A DNA stretch of 15,137 nt from an uncultured Caulobacter sp. (GTDB lineage Bacteria; Pseudomonadota; Alphaproteobacteria; Caulobacterales; Caulobacteraceae). The stretch spans positions 1 through 15,137 of the forward strand of contig CALKHU010000231.1 in assembly GCA_937991555.1 (NCBI GenBank), written 5' to 3'. The notes below the pieces were generated by a model. The model worked only from the letters and a program-made list of their open reading frames with translations, was not told the origin of the DNA and made no database searches. Below, one piece after another: positions 14,258 through 15,137 of the stretch. The translations under genes and the position numbers were made by a program. Position 1 is the first letter of the stretch. Each line of letters begins with the position of its first letter.

Positions 14258-14773
14258 ATGAACCGCGCTGAAAAAGCGGAATCGATCGAGACGCTCAAGG
14301 GCGTCTTCGCCGATGCCGGCGCTGTGGTCGTGACCCACTACATGGGTCTGACCGTTGCGGAAATGACCGACCTCCGACTGCGCCTCCGCAAGGAAGGCGC
14401 GGCGATCAAGGTGGTGAAGAACACCCTGGCCCAGAAGGCCCTGGCGGGCTCGCTCGGTGAGAAGGGCGACGCCCTCTTCACCGGCCCGGTCGCCATCGCC
14501 TATGCGCCGGATCCCGTCACCGCCGCCAAGGTCGCCGCCCAGTACGCCAAGGAGAACGACAAGTTCACCCTCGTTGGCGGCTTCATGGGCGAGGAAGTCC
14601 TCGACCAGAACGCAGTGAAGGCCCTGGCCACCCTGCCGTCGCTGGACGAACTCCGCGGCAAGCTCATCGGCCTTCTGCAGGCTCCGGCGACCAAGGTCGC
14701 GGGCGTCGTGCAGGCTCCGGCCGCCCAGCTCGCCCGCGTCTTCAACGCCTACGCCACGAAAGACGCGGCGTAA
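14258..14773 (+). CDS. rplJ: 50S ribosomal protein L10
   Basis: A 171-residue protein that anchors the L7/L12 dimers at the base of the ribosomal stalk and, with them, represses its own operon. It contains NRAEKAESIETLKGVFADAG, THYMGLTVAEMTDLRLRLRK, the conserved VVKNTLAQKAL, the FTGPVAIAYA segment, and the C-terminal helix LARVFNAYATKD that binds L12. ATG 14258 has GGAG (14248-14251) 6 bases upstream and gives the normal length. It is followed after 48 bases by rplL and should be in an operon with it and, beyond the window, rpoB and rpoC. Confidence 0.98.
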   Translation: MNRAEKAESIETLKGVFADAGAVVVTHYMGLTVAEMTDLRLRLRKEGAAIKVVKNTLAQKALAGSLGEKGDALFTGPVAIAYAPDPVTAAKVAAQYAKENDKFTLVGGFMGEEVLDQNAVKALATLPSLDELRGKLIGLLQAPATKVAGVVQAPAAQLARVFNAYATKDAA

Positions 14774-14821
14774 GCCCGGTCATCTCCGCTCAAATCCAAC
14801 ATCCCCTAGGAAACTGACACC

Positions 14822-15137
14822 ATGTCGAAGCTCGAAAAGATCGTTGAGGACCTGTCCTCGCTGACCGTCCTGGAAGCCGCTGAGCTCTCCAAGCTGCTCG
14901 AAGAAAAGTGGGGCGTTTCGGCCGCCGCTCCGGTGGCCGTGGCCGCCGTCGCCGGTGGCGGCGCCGCTGCTCCGGCCGAAGCCGCCGAAGAGCAAACCGA
15001 GTTCACCGTTGTTCTGACCGCCGGCGGCGACAAGAAGATCAACGTGATCAAGGAAGTCCGCGGCGTCCGTCCGGACCTCGGCCTGAAGGAAGCCAAGGAC
15101 CTGGTCGAAGGCGCTCCGCAGAACGTCGTCGAGAACG
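14822..15137 (+). CDS. rplL: 50S ribosomal protein L7/L12 (3' partial)
   Basis: The mobile stalk protein that recruits translation GTPases. The window holds 105 codons and ends inside the gene. The N-terminal dimerisation domain is MSKLEKIVEDLSSLTVLEAA onwards (1-32). An Ala/Gly-rich hinge (about 33-52) follows, then the C-terminal domain with EFTVVLTAGGDKKINVIKEV, the conserved GLKEAKDLVEGAP and the start of the last helix. About 20 residues are missing. The ATG has AGGAAA about 9 bases upstream. Confidence 0.97.
   Translation, partial: MSKLEKIVEDLSSLTVLEAAELSKLLEEKWGVSAAAPVAVAAVAGGGAAAPAEAAEEQTEFTVVLTAGGDKKINVIKEVRGVRPDLGLKEAKDLVEGAPQNVVEN

Noticed and set aside
1..15137. CRISPR array, phage, transposase or toxin-antitoxin system
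   Set aside because: No regularly spaced direct repeats and no matching protein families were seen.

Overview
The window is GC-rich chromosomal DNA from an alphaproteobacterium, most likely a member of the Caulobacteraceae such as Brevundimonas, Caulobacter or Phenylobacterium. This rests on the ImuB-DnaE2 mutasome pair, the protein sequence styles, promoters that resemble the Caulobacter housekeeping sigma-73 type, and short palindromic repeats inserted in frame in a gene. Genus is an inference; no rRNA is present.

Layout: (1) 1-4913, plus strand: the 3' part of imuB (its N-terminus lies outside the window) translationally coupled to a complete dnaE2, the SOS-type translesion synthesis cassette. 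(2) 4990-6795, plus strand: an orphan membrane hybrid histidine kinase. (3) 6796-6969: a composite palindromic element filling the convergent gap. (4) 6970-8986, minus strand: moeA (molybdenum cofactor insertion) overlapping the end of a ferredoxin-NADP reductase gene, fpr. (5) 9194-9778, minus strand: a small membrane protein with a DUF305 domain, followed by about 470 bp with little recognisable content. (6) 10245-10400, minus strand: a 51-residue disordered ORF with an excellent ribosome binding site. (7) 10589-12871, plus strand: tRNA-Trp, secE, nusG, rplK and rplA, the start of the classic secE-nusG-ribosomal protein block. (8) 12933-13889, minus strand: a small SANT/Myb-like protein and a Blc-type lipocalin lipoprotein, which interrupt the block. 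(9) 14258 to the end, plus strand: rplJ and the start of rplL, with their own promoter and a long structured leader.

The right third is therefore core translation, transcription and secretion machinery. It has an L1-type leader before rplK and an L10-type leader before rplJ, consistent with feedback control by ribosomal proteins. The left two thirds are DNA damage tolerance, signalling and redox/cofactor genes. I saw no phage, transposase, CRISPR or defence genes. The least ordinary things are the palindromic elements (two inside the imuB reading frame, one between convergent genes), the small minus-strand ORFs with stress-sigma-like promoter motifs, the minus-strand insertion between rplA and rplJ, and the double-stem rplJ leader. 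None of these clearly amounts to a new biological system.
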